Source: Opitutia bacterium (GTDB lineage Bacteria > Verrucomicrobiota > Verrucomicrobiia > Opitutales > UBA953). From it: a DNA stretch of 64,000 nt. Location of the stretch: assembly GCA_947378845.1 (NCBI GenBank), contig CANCLQ010000003.1, forward strand, positions 1-64,000. The letters are read 5' to 3'. The position numbers and the translations under genes were made by a program. A model generated the notes under the pieces. That model had not been told where the DNA came from and did not search any database. It saw only the letters and a list, made by a program, of their open reading frames with translations. Below are positions 54,483 to 62,772 of this stretch, one piece after another (positions within the stretch are counted from its first letter, which is position 1; each line of letters opens with the position of its first letter).

Positions 54483-56375
54483 TTAAGCAGATTGGCGGCG
54501 ACGGTAGAGAGCGTAGAGTAGACCGAAGAGGCCTGCGATGGCAGGGCCGATTAACAGGTTCAGAATTTGAAGTCGGCGCCCTAGCGAATTCACGTCTTCA
54601 CTTAGTCCGCGACGAATGATTCGACGTTCTTCGGCTAACTCATCGGCACGCTTTTGGAACTTCTCAATTTCTTTCTGCATCTCGGGAGTGATGACTAAGC
54701 CTTTGGATGGATCTGCACCCGAGCGCTGCATAATCTCATTAAGTTTAGCCTGAGTTTCTTCTATGCTCTTTTCGATTTTATCAAGTTGGGCTTGGTAGCG
54801 CTTCTGAGCACTGCGCTGCATTTGATCGACTACTTTAAAGGGACGCAGTGAAGTGCCCTTTGAGCGGATGGTCACGAGTTCATCGCTGCCGCCGAGGGTC
54901 TCCATGATATTGAGAACCAATTTCAGATTATCATTAATTTCTTCGGCAACAATTTGTCCATTGGCTTGGCGTTGACGAACGGTGAAGGGGTCCAGCATGA
55001 AATCTGAATCAGCAAAAACAATCAGGCGGCCAGGCTTTGCCGATGTGGTTAGGTGTGCCGCAGTCTTTTTCTCCTTATTTTCGGATTTCTCTTCAGGTTT
55101 TGTTTTATCGATAGGTGCTCCTTGTGGAAATGCAGTCGGGAAGGTCCCGGTGAAAGATGCGCCGATTAAGTGCACACGACCGTCGCTCTTAAATACTTCG
55201 GCTGCTTTCTCGAATGGTCCAGCGTTGGCGACGCCTGTTTCAATGGTTCCGGCATTCGGTCCGCTTAGCGTGACGAGTTTCTCAGTCTGCAGACGCTTCT
55301 CAGCGCCTGGCATCAAATTAATTTCACCCGCTTCCATGAAAGAGATTTCCTTAAAGTTGGTGGTCAGTGCCGAGTCTTTGGAGATATCTTCGGGGCCGAC
55401 TGAAAAGGCGGGCGGGTAGAGCATGGGTTCGCCGCGTCCGCTACGAATAGGCACCGAGCGTTGGCTGTCTCCCAAGACAGAGTTCAATTCAACATTTACA
55501 CCCCAAGCTTGCAGGAGTGCGGGGTCGCTTGATGCGCCCATCGCAAGTGGTGCAAGTGAGAAGGGCATTCCGCCTTGCTGGAATTTCTGGAAGCGTGAAA
55601 GCGGATCGGCGGCAACGAACACGGAGCCACCGTTAAGTAAAAATTGATCAACAGCGTAAGCTAATTTGTCGGCCAAGTGATGAGGGTGAATTAATGCGAC
55701 TGCTGTAGTGCCCGCAGGTAATTCAGGCGCTTGGTTGCTCAGCGTGACGACTTCGAAGGTTTGACCCAGTTCTGATAGAAGAACATCGGCCGGCCCAGCT
55801 TGTTGCTGTTGGCCGCCTTGCGGTAGGCTATTGTTAATTGCGAGCGTATTGATGATGACGAGCTTCGGCTTCTCTAAGCGTGCAGCCGCAGTGATTAATT
55901 TCGAAAGATCGTACTCGAGGAATTTCTCACGAGCTGGATCAAAGAAGTTGATGGCTTTAACGGTATCAGCCTGTTGGGCAGTTAAACCAAAGTAAGCCGC
56001 ACCGTTGGCCGTGTTCATCGCATTGAGTGCGAAGCGTTGAGCACGCTGTTCGTCTTTCGTATCGGGCTTCGGATCGGTGACGACCAATTTTATCTTTCCT
56101 TCGCTCGCCGCTGCGTATTCGCGAAGTAAGGTTTCAATGCGACGTGAATAGCTCTCTAAATAAGGACGCAGTTTTACGTCGGAGCGGCTCACGAAGAGCT
56201 CCAGCGTAACTGGTTCATCTAATTTTTTAATAATTCGGATCGAACCAGCAGAGAGCGTGAAGGTGCGGTCCTCGGTGAGGTCGACACGAGTGCTGTAGGC
56301 ACTGGTGATGAGGTTAACAAAGAAAGCCGTTGCGAGGATTGCGAGGGCGGCGAGTAAAGCTTGAGCGCGTGACAT
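54483..56375 (-). CDS. GldG-like ABC transporter auxiliary protein
   Basis: A 630-residue membrane protein with an N-terminal helix (about 5-24), a large extracytoplasmic region and a C-terminal helix (about 605-622). RVDLTEDRTFTLSAGSIRI is the GldG opening. A middle region (VALIHPHHLADKLAYAVDQF; GGSVFVAADPLSRFQ) fits the ABC-type auxiliary (IFT52/GIFT-like) domain. A coiled coil precedes the last helix. It follows the permease gene by nine bases. Confidence 0.88.
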   Translation of the reverse strand: MSRAQALLAALAILATAFFVNLITSAYSTRVDLTEDRTFTLSAGSIRIIKKLDEPVTLELFVSRSDVKLRPYLESYSRRIETLLREYAAASEGKIKLVVTDPKPDTKDEQRAQRFALNAMNTANGAAYFGLTAQQADTVKAINFFDPAREKFLEYDLSKLITAAARLEKPKLVIINTLAINNSLPQGGQQQQAGPADVLLSELGQTFEVVTLSNQAPELPAGTTAVALIHPHHLADKLAYAVDQFLLNGGSVFVAADPLSRFQKFQQGGMPFSLAPLAMGASSDPALLQAWGVNVELNSVLGDSQRSVPIRSGRGEPMLYPPAFSVGPEDISKDSALTTNFKEISFMEAGEINLMPGAEKRLQTEKLVTLSGPNAGTIETGVANAGPFEKAAEVFKSDGRVHLIGASFTGTFPTAFPQGAPIDKTKPEEKSENKEKKTAAHLTTSAKPGRLIVFADSDFMLDPFTVRQRQANGQIVAEEINDNLKLVLNIMETLGGSDELVTIRSKGTSLRPFKVVDQMQRSAQKRYQAQLDKIEKSIEETQAKLNEIMQRSGADPSKGLVITPEMQKEIEKFQKRADELAEERRIIRRGLSEDVNSLGRRLQILNLLIGPAIAGLFGLLYALYRRRQSA

Positions 56376-56384
56376 ATTTGTAAG

Positions 56385-57143
56385 TTAGCGGCGTTCGATG
56401 ATGAGTGTGCTGATTCCGATTCCGGAAAAAGCGACAGACAGAAAGTAGACGATGGGTCGGAAATCGAGCACCCCAAGGGTGAAGGGCTCTAGGTTGCGCC
56501 AGAGTCCTAGACGACGAATCTCTTCGACGACACGCGGAGAGAAGATGCCCGCAAGAAAGTCATCGAAAATTCCATAACCCATCATCACGAGTGCAAAGCA
56601 CGCTAAGAATCCTGTGACGAATGCAATCACTTGGCTGCGCGTCAGTGCTGAAGCGATGGCTGCGACGCCGAGGCAGGCGCCCGCGCAAAGAAGCGATCCG
56701 ATGTAGCCTGAAATAATTACGCCGACATCTGGCGACCCTAAAAACCCAACTGTGAACGCGATTGGAATGGTGATGAAGAGGGCGCTCGCCAGGAATAGCC
56801 AGGCGGCAAGGAATTTACCTAGTGCGGTTTGCCAGGCGGTGACGGGCCAGGTGAGAATTAATTCAATCGTACCTTGTTTTCTTTCTTCGGCCCAGAGTCT
56901 GGCCCCGGCAGCCGGCGCGAGAAAGGCCCAGAGCCATGGATGATAAAGAAAGAAGCGGTCGAGGTTGGCGACGTTGGCTTCGTAGAGGTTGCCCACGAAG
57001 AAGGCGAGGGAGATGGCGAAGGCATTAAAGACCGCGAGAAAAACATAAGCCAGCGGCGTGCGGAAGTAGCCGGAGAATTCGCGACGTAAGACCGCCCAGA
57101 TGGCAGTCCAAGCGCTTGGGGCGACGAGAGTAGAGTCAGACAT
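56385..57143 (-). CDS. ABC-2 type permease (GldF-like)
   Basis: A 252-residue permease with six hydrophobic segments, starting WAVLRREFSGYFRTPLAYVF as ABC-2 permeases do. It sits between the ATPase and GldG-like genes with 4-9-base gaps. In gliding Bacteroidetes GldAFG act in motility or secretion; in other phyla the same set occurs without gliding, so the transported substrate is unknown. Confidence 0.9.
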   Translation of the reverse strand: MSDSTLVAPSAWTAIWAVLRREFSGYFRTPLAYVFLAVFNAFAISLAFFVGNLYEANVANLDRFFLYHPWLWAFLAPAAGARLWAEERKQGTIELILTWPVTAWQTALGKFLAAWLFLASALFITIPIAFTVGFLGSPDVGVIISGYIGSLLCAGACLGVAAIASALTRSQVIAFVTGFLACFALVMMGYGIFDDFLAGIFSPRVVEEIRRLGLWRNLEPFTLGVLDFRPIVYFLSVAFSGIGISTLIIERR

Positions 57144-57147
57144 AAAA

Positions 57148-57852
57148 TTATGCAGTGAGTTCGCGGAATACTTTATTTAAATCGTTACCGCGTTGCAGGA
57201 AAACTTCCTTAGGCTCATCGCAGCGAACTTCGCCACGGGCGATAATGATAATGCGGGTGCAGAGTTCTTCGATTTCTTCGAGAATGTGAGTGGAAACAAT
57301 GACAGCTTTTCGGGCAGCCATCTCTTTGAGGATGCGTCGCACTTCAAATTTTTGATTTGGATCAAGTCCATCTGTCGGCTCATCAAGAATGAGCACGGAC
57401 GGATCGTGAATCACCGCTTGTGCAAAACCTAAGCGCATCCGGTAGCCCTTGGAGAGAGTATCAATGGTTTGACCCGCAACGTCGGTCAGTCGGCATAGCG
57501 CGAGCGTATCTTCAACGTGCTTGCGAATGTCTTTCAGTCCACGCAGTTGTGCGACGAAAGATAAGAACTCGCGCACAGTCATTTCGCCATAAGCAGGCGC
57601 GCCTTCAGGCGAGTAGCCCAGTTGGCTTTTCGCTTCGATCGGGCTTTGTACCACATCGAAATCTGCAATGCTGGCCGAGCCAGAGTCAGGCTGAAGGTGC
57701 CCCGTCAGCAGCTTCATCGTCGTGGATTTTCCTGCGCCATTAGGCCCAAGAAATCCGATGACTTCGCCGCGGTTAACACTGAAGGACACTCCGCGGACGG
57801 CGTGGATGGGGCCGTAGGATTTTCTTAAATCTTTTGCTTCGATGAGTGCCAT
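57148..57852 (-). CDS. ABC transporter ATP-binding protein (GldA-like)
   Basis: A 234-residue ATPase: Walker A GFLGPNGAGKSTTMKLLTG (about residues 34-52), signature LSKGYRMRLGFAQA, Walker B VLILDEPTDGLDPNQ, and an H-loop in VIVSTHILEEIEEL. It starts the operon ATPase-permease-GldG-DUF4340 and matches the short GldA/ABC-2 type. Confidence 0.95.
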   Translation of the reverse strand: MALIEAKDLRKSYGPIHAVRGVSFSVNRGEVIGFLGPNGAGKSTTMKLLTGHLQPDSGSASIADFDVVQSPIEAKSQLGYSPEGAPAYGEMTVREFLSFVAQLRGLKDIRKHVEDTLALCRLTDVAGQTIDTLSKGYRMRLGFAQAVIHDPSVLILDEPTDGLDPNQKFEVRRILKEMAARKAVIVSTHILEEIEELCTRIIIIARGEVRCDEPKEVFLQRGNDLNKVFRELTA

Positions 57853-57861
57853 GAAAATAAA

Positions 57862-58917
57862 TTAGCGAGTTTGCGGAGTGCCTTGAGAGGCGAGACGGAT
57901 ATTTGCTTTATGTAAACGCTCCACGATTTGCAGCATGAGCTTTTGATTAAACTCTAATTGTTTAGCGCCGTTGGCTGGGCGGTACCAATACATGAAACGA
58001 ATATTCACGGCCCATTCGCCGAATTCGAGAATGTGAACGGCGGGCGGGTGGCGATGGTCATGTCCTTCGTGGTTAGTGACGAGTTCACGAATAATTTTTA
58101 GCGCCTCCTCGATTTTTTCAGCAGGCGTATTCATTTCGAGGTGAACAAGGTCTTGTGCACGAATGAACTCGCGGCGAGTGACATTGGTGATAGCGCGTCC
58201 TGCGAGATCGCCGTTTGGAATCGCGACGCGTTGTCCATCGAGCAAAATGATAGTGGTGGAGCGCAGGCCGAGTGCCTCAATTTTACCTTCGTGTGAGCCA
58301 ATATTCACGACGTCGCCCAGCGTGAAGGGCTGATCGATAATTAACATTACCGCACCGAAGATATTTTTAATAGTGTCTTGAGCGGCGAAGCCAACTGCGA
58401 CGGCGCCGGTGGCTAAAAGAGCGAGAACGGATTTCGCGATTTCGGGATCGATAATCGAAACAGCTTTCACTGTGCCGACGAGTACAACGGTCACCTTGGT
58501 AACGGTGCCAATCATAGGTACTAAGACGTCGTCCAATTTATTGTCGGTCTCATCCGCTAACTTTTGAGCCCAAGCAATGGGCACGGCAATTAATTGAAAG
58601 ACGGTCGCGGTGTGAGCGATTGAGAGAAGAAGGGTGTAGGAGGTAACAACAAACGCCTGCTTACTTTCTGGGAAGTGTTGGATGTTGTGATTGAGAAGGG
58701 CTGATAGAGTGTATGCCGGAAGAAGAAACTGTGATGACTTACCAAGGGCGGTGACGACCGCTTGGGCGATGGGGCTCTGACTCATTCTTTGGGCCAGCCA
58801 GCCGAGGGCTCGCTTTACCGCCCAGCCGATTGCCAGTGCCAGGACAAGGTAGCCGGCGGAATTAAAAAGGATGTCTTTGATGTCAGCAACGAGGGTCGTG
58901 TCGGAGGGTGAAGCCAT
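57862..58917 (-). CDS. MscS-family mechanosensitive channel
   Basis: A 351-residue membrane protein with about four to five hydrophobic segments and the MscS pore region (VLALLATGAVAVGFAAQDTIKNIFG) followed by the beta domain (FTLGDVVNIGSHEGKIEALGL). ATG at 58917 (MASPSDTT) is chosen over an upstream start at 59037 that would add 40 non-membrane residues running towards trpS. Probably releases solutes under osmotic downshock. Confidence 0.92.
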   Translation of the reverse strand: MASPSDTTLVADIKDILFNSAGYLVLALAIGWAVKRALGWLAQRMSQSPIAQAVVTALGKSSQFLLPAYTLSALLNHNIQHFPESKQAFVVTSYTLLLSIAHTATVFQLIAVPIAWAQKLADETDNKLDDVLVPMIGTVTKVTVVLVGTVKAVSIIDPEIAKSVLALLATGAVAVGFAAQDTIKNIFGAVMLIIDQPFTLGDVVNIGSHEGKIEALGLRSTTIILLDGQRVAIPNGDLAGRAITNVTRREFIRAQDLVHLEMNTPAEKIEEALKIIRELVTNHEGHDHRHPPAVHILEFGEWAVNIRFMYWYRPANGAKQLEFNQKLMLQIVERLHKANIRLASQGTPQTR

Positions 58918-58965
58918 GTTATTATTGCGTTTGGATTGAAGGTGAAAGGTTGGTCCTCGGATATA

Positions 58966-59016
58966 GGGAGGTCGCTTACTATTATCAAGCGTCACCCGCC
59001 TCCCAATCCGCTTGAT
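58966..59016 (+). promoter_or_regulatory. structured leader upstream of trpS
   Basis: Two mutually exclusive foldings exist. In one, GGGAGG (58966-58971) pairs with CCTCCC (58999-59004) around an inner CGCTT/AAGCG stem. In the other, ATCAAGCG (58984-58991) pairs with CGCTTGAT (59009-59016). Alternative hairpins 36 bases before a start codon could form an attenuator. No T-box features or Trp codons were found. Confidence 0.3.
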
Positions 59017-59051
59017 GATTTGCCCGACCCTCGCCACTCTGACGGAGAGGA

Positions 59052-60071
59052 ATGAGCGAATTAACTGAAAAAAAGCCCACCAAGCCTGTGGTTCTGACCT
59101 GTGCCCAGCCGACTGGTCGTCTTCACCTAGGTAATTATTTAGGCGCCGTCTTGAACTGGGGTCGAATGCAACAGGACTACGATTGTTTTTTCGGTATTGT
59201 AGATCAGCACGCGATCACTGTCCGCCAAGTGCCTGCTGAATTGAGAGACAATACGTACTCATGCTTGGCTCAGTATATGGCATGCGGTTTGGATCCGGCT
59301 CGAAGCCACCTTTTTGCCCAATCGCATGTCATCGGTCACACTGAGTTAGCTTGGATTCTCGGGTGCATTTGTCCTTTGGGACAGTTGGAGCGGATGACGC
59401 AGTTTAAGGACAAAGCGCGCAAACAAGAGTCCATCGATGCGGGCCTATTGTATTATCCCGTTCTGATGGCCGCAGATATATTATTATATAATGCCGAGCT
59501 GGTGCCAGTGGGTGATGACCAAAAGCAACACTTGGAGCTCGCCCGTGATTTGGCGGAGAAGTTTAACCACCGTTATTCCGAAACCTTTAAGGTGCCAGAA
59601 CCCTTTATTTCCAAGGTCGGTTCGCGCATAATGTCCTTGCAGGATCCCACGGCAAAGATGTCGAAGTCCGACCCCAATCAGGCCGCAACGGTCTACATCA
59701 CCGATCGCTCCGATGAGATTCGTAAGAAAATTATATCATCAGTGACAGACTCTGGATCTGAAGTCAGAGCAGGGGACGACAAGCCAGGTGTAACCAATCT
59801 CCTGACGATTATGTCGGCCTGCACCGGTCGTTCAATGGACACACTGCAAGCGGAGTTTTCTGGAAAAGGCTACGGCGACTTCAAGAAGGCTGTGGCCGAC
59901 GTTGTAGTCGCAACAATTGATCCCGTGCGTACGCGTTACGAAGAACTAATCAAGGACCGCGAAGCTCTGAACAAGGTTTTCAAAGCCGGCGCCGAACAGG
60001 CGCAGGCCGTCGCTTTTAAGACGCTTTCGAAGGTCAATCGTAAGGTTGGCTTTGTTGAAAGACCTCGATAA
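59052..60071 (+). CDS. trpS: tryptophanyl-tRNA synthetase
   Basis: Charges tRNA-Trp. The 339-residue class I enzyme has the HIGH-type PTGRLHLGNYLGA (about residues 20-32) and the KMSKS loop TAKMSKSDPN. The start at 59052 follows GGAGAGG. It is divergent from mscS, with a 134-base leader that can form competing hairpins. Confidence 0.97.
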   Translation: MSELTEKKPTKPVVLTCAQPTGRLHLGNYLGAVLNWGRMQQDYDCFFGIVDQHAITVRQVPAELRDNTYSCLAQYMACGLDPARSHLFAQSHVIGHTELAWILGCICPLGQLERMTQFKDKARKQESIDAGLLYYPVLMAADILLYNAELVPVGDDQKQHLELARDLAEKFNHRYSETFKVPEPFISKVGSRIMSLQDPTAKMSKSDPNQAATVYITDRSDEIRKKIISSVTDSGSEVRAGDDKPGVTNLLTIMSACTGRSMDTLQAEFSGKGYGDFKKAVADVVVATIDPVRTRYEELIKDREALNKVFKAGAEQAQAVAFKTLSKVNRKVGFVERPR

Positions 60072-60092
60072 ATACTTTTAACCACCCCACCC

Positions 60093-61196
60093 ATGAATCG
60101 CGAAATCGAAAAAATTCTTAAAGAAAAATGGTTTTTAGTCGCTGCGGATTTTATCGCAGTGATTGCGGTGCTTCTTCTCGGGTTGAATCCGCATGACGGC
60201 GTTGAGGCCTTCTTAGCTATTCTCGGTATTTTGGGCGCATCACTTATCGTCGTGGTGCCAGTTATTTTAGAAGGCGGCGAAACCAAGCAACGCTTAGCAG
60301 AGTTGGCTCGCTTGCGAGCGGCCGTGAAGGAAGAAATCGATTCTACGCGTGCGGATTATCGTAATGGCACTGAAGTCTTAGTGGCACGCGTGAATGATTT
60401 AGAGAAAAATTTACGTCAAGCGAACGAAGCTTTGGCGCAGAAAGCATCAGCCGAATTGAATGCGGTTAAGGCAGCGCAAGCTGCGATTGAAGCCAAGGTT
60501 GCGGCACTGGCGGCGGCCGCCGCGGAGGCGGGTCAATCGATTAAGAAAGAAGAAATTGAAGCGCTGAGTGAGCAATTAGAAGGCTTGGCTAACACTGTGC
60601 GTGGCTTGGTTGCTGACGCTGAAGAATCTTTAGACGATGTTAAGAAAGCTCGTGATGAAGCGAAGAAGGCGACAAAAGGTTTAGAGAAAACTAACGACGC
60701 CTTAGAGAAGTTACAGTCCGCCGTCGATGGACTGCGCACAACGTCGCACACCCATTCGAGTTCGGCTGCTCCGAATGAAGAGCTGATTGAAGAAACAGCA
60801 GCAGAGGATTCTAAGGAAGAAGTAAAAGAAGCTGAGGCTGACGAAGCTGAAGAAGTCGAAGTCGAGGACGAAGAAGCGGTCGAGGAAGTTGAAGAGGTGG
60901 CTGCTCCTGTGGAGGTCGCTACTTCGGCTAGCTCGGGTACCGCCTTAATTATTAATTTGATGATCGGAATTGGTAATAAGCCATTCGTGCGTGGCACGGG
61001 CCCTGGCTTGAGTCAGGACAAAGGTGTGCCGATGAATTTCTTAGGTATCGGACGCTGGCAGTGGGTTTCACCTGAGCCAGATGCGCCTGCGACAATTGAG
61101 GTATGGAAGAATGATGAGGCCCCATTAGGTGAGCCATTGCACCTTTCGGGCGGCGAGCCAGTTGAGGTAGATGAGAGCCATTTCACGGGCGCGTAA
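60093..61196 (+). CDS. membrane-anchored coiled-coil protein with acidic linker
   Basis: A 367-residue protein of no recognised family. Two N-terminal hydrophobic segments (about residues 12-30 and 38-60) precede a long coiled coil (about 68-215, rich in Ala, Glu and Lys). A very acidic Glu/Val-rich linker (about 235-272) and a compact C-terminal domain (about 282-367) follow. The latter has IGIGNKPFVRGTGPGLSQDK and FLGIGRWQWVSPEP, a conserved-looking motif. Its layout suggests a membrane-tethered structural or stress protein, but this is inference. It is followed by a secreted hypothetical gene two bases later. Confidence 0.75.
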   Translation: MNREIEKILKEKWFLVAADFIAVIAVLLLGLNPHDGVEAFLAILGILGASLIVVVPVILEGGETKQRLAELARLRAAVKEEIDSTRADYRNGTEVLVARVNDLEKNLRQANEALAQKASAELNAVKAAQAAIEAKVAALAAAAAEAGQSIKKEEIEALSEQLEGLANTVRGLVADAEESLDDVKKARDEAKKATKGLEKTNDALEKLQSAVDGLRTTSHTHSSSAAPNEELIEETAAEDSKEEVKEAEADEAEEVEVEDEEAVEEVEEVAAPVEVATSASSGTALIINLMIGIGNKPFVRGTGPGLSQDKGVPMNFLGIGRWQWVSPEPDAPATIEVWKNDEAPLGEPLHLSGGEPVEVDESHFTGA

Positions 61197-61198
61197 GC

Positions 61199-62275
61199 AT
61201 GTTTAGGCTGCTGGCCATATTGGTATGCTTGGCCACATTAAGTCCGGCGGAAGAGGTGCTGCCCGAGCTCCCACGTGTTTATTCTAACGATTCGTCGCTA
61301 GGTTTAATTTTGGGTCACGACTTAACTGAGGTCGGCTATGTTGCGGCCCACTGTGAGGCAACGGACCGTTATCTTAAGCAGATCTTGTTCACGCCTGCAT
61401 TGGCTTCTCCAAAAGCGCGAATCGAAATTCTAGATCCAGCCGAGCCAGCTAATGTCTCCGTGCGAAATTTCGGAGGCGAAGCCTTTATCCAAGTCCAACT
61501 TGGCAAATCGATTGATCCATCGCGACTCGCGGCCGAGGTCGGAGCGAGAACGTGGTTAGCACGAGCAGCAATGGCGGCGGGTAAGCCAGTGGATATTGCT
61601 CCTCGCTGGTTGCAGGTCGCACTTATTTCAGAAACACGTGCCATGTTGAGACCCGCGTTATTAGATTTATGGTATCGCGAAGGTAGGCTCAATGCTCCCG
61701 ATGCCTTGCAAAATATTTTGGCGGGTCGTGCGACCGATGGAGAAACTTTCTTATTCTGGCGTGCGTTGCGTGCTGAGTTGGGTCCATCTTCGGAGCAGGT
61801 GAAGGTAATGATTGCGGTGGCACAGGGGGCGGACTTTACGCAATGTTTACCGAAGCAAAAAGCCTTCACCGAAGGCAGTTGGCAGTTGGCTCGTGCGAAT
61901 TTATTACTGACCCGAAATCCGGTAAGTTTGGGGATGCGCGAATCAGCAGAATCGCTGGATGATATCTCCCGCTTTGTTTATGATCTCGGACAGGGCGATG
62001 TAGTTTTGACGGGTCCGCAGGCTGCGCTGCAGAAAGACGTGCCCGGAATTAAATCGGGCATGGAAGCTCGCCTCGCTACATTGCGTCGGGAGATTTTAAG
62101 ACAAAACCCAGTTTACCATAACGCTTGGCGTTTGTTCGGTGCTTGGCTTGAAAGTTTTCCTAAAGCTAAGCCTGAAGAGCTCGATAAATTATGGGAGGAC
62201 TTTTTAAAAGAGCGCCAAGCGGCCGATGTGTTGCGCAATGAAGTCGAGTCGACGTTGTCCAAAGTCCGTGACTAA
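61199..62275 (+). CDS. secreted hypothetical protein
   Basis: A 358-residue protein with a signal peptide (FRLLAILVCLATLSPA) and no recognised motif. The body is largely helical after residue 100 and includes AARTWLARAA-like and MEARLATLRREIL segments. It starts two bases after the previous gene and ends four bases before a strong terminator, so the two are probably one transcription unit. Confidence 0.72.
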   Translation: MFRLLAILVCLATLSPAEEVLPELPRVYSNDSSLGLILGHDLTEVGYVAAHCEATDRYLKQILFTPALASPKARIEILDPAEPANVSVRNFGGEAFIQVQLGKSIDPSRLAAEVGARTWLARAAMAAGKPVDIAPRWLQVALISETRAMLRPALLDLWYREGRLNAPDALQNILAGRATDGETFLFWRALRAELGPSSEQVKVMIAVAQGADFTQCLPKQKAFTEGSWQLARANLLLTRNPVSLGMRESAESLDDISRFVYDLGQGDVVLTGPQAALQKDVPGIKSGMEARLATLRREILRQNPVYHNAWRLFGAWLESFPKAKPEELDKLWEDFLKERQAADVLRNEVESTLSKVRD

Positions 62276-62278
62276 TAA

Positions 62279-62304
62279 AAAAGCCAACCGAATGGTTGGC
62301 TTTT
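62279..62304 (+). terminator. strong intrinsic terminator
   Basis: A perfect 11-bp stem (62279-62289 with 62294-62304) and a 4-base loop, ending in TTTT on the plus strand and reading AAAA-T on the other, so it could work in both directions. It separates the gene ending at 62275 from the convergent small membrane gene ending at 62325. Confidence 0.9.
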
Positions 62305-62324
62305 ATTTCGAATATAAAATCGAA

Positions 62325-62588
62325 TTACCGATTATTGTCCGAAGCTTGTGACTTCTGGAGAATTTGATCGGCGAGGGTGACGCGGAAGAGGGAGAGGGCC
62401 ATCCAGAGAACGCCGGCGAGGCAAGCGCCACAATAGGCAGCACCGAGCCAGATGGCGGTCTCGCTCGCTTCCTGCCAAGGCACGTGCTTCTTGAGGACGG
62501 TAACGATCCAAACGTAAAAAATTCCAGTGAGGATAAGGTCAATGATGGCACCCTGTTTGGTGACTAACTTTGGCTTCGAATTGTCCAT
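62325..62588 (-). CDS. small membrane protein
   Basis: An 87-residue protein with two hydrophobic segments (about residues 15-34 and 46-69). ATG at 62588 (MDNSKPKLV) is used; the longer version would begin at TTG 62627. It is convergent with the gene ending at 62275, the two separated by the strong terminator. No family recognised. Confidence 0.7.
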   Translation of the reverse strand: MDNSKPKLVTKQGAIIDLILTGIFYVWIVTVLKKHVPWQEASETAIWLGAAYCGACLAGVLWMALSLFRVTLADQILQKSQASDNNR

Positions 62589-62772
62589 GGAGGTGACATT
62601 GGTGAATGGATTGCTTTGGCCTGTCAACCTTCACTGATTTACAAGGATTTGAGGTAGGTTTTGTACAAAAATAGCATCTCCAACCTTGCTTAGGTGCGAT
62701 TGCCGTTCACCCTGCCCGCCCTTGGCAGTTTCTTGCCACTTTTGAATAACCCCTTTTATCTCACCTTCCACT

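Noticed and set aside
62628..62772. T-box leader for ileS
   Set aside because: No T-box sequence or stem I arrangement could be found.
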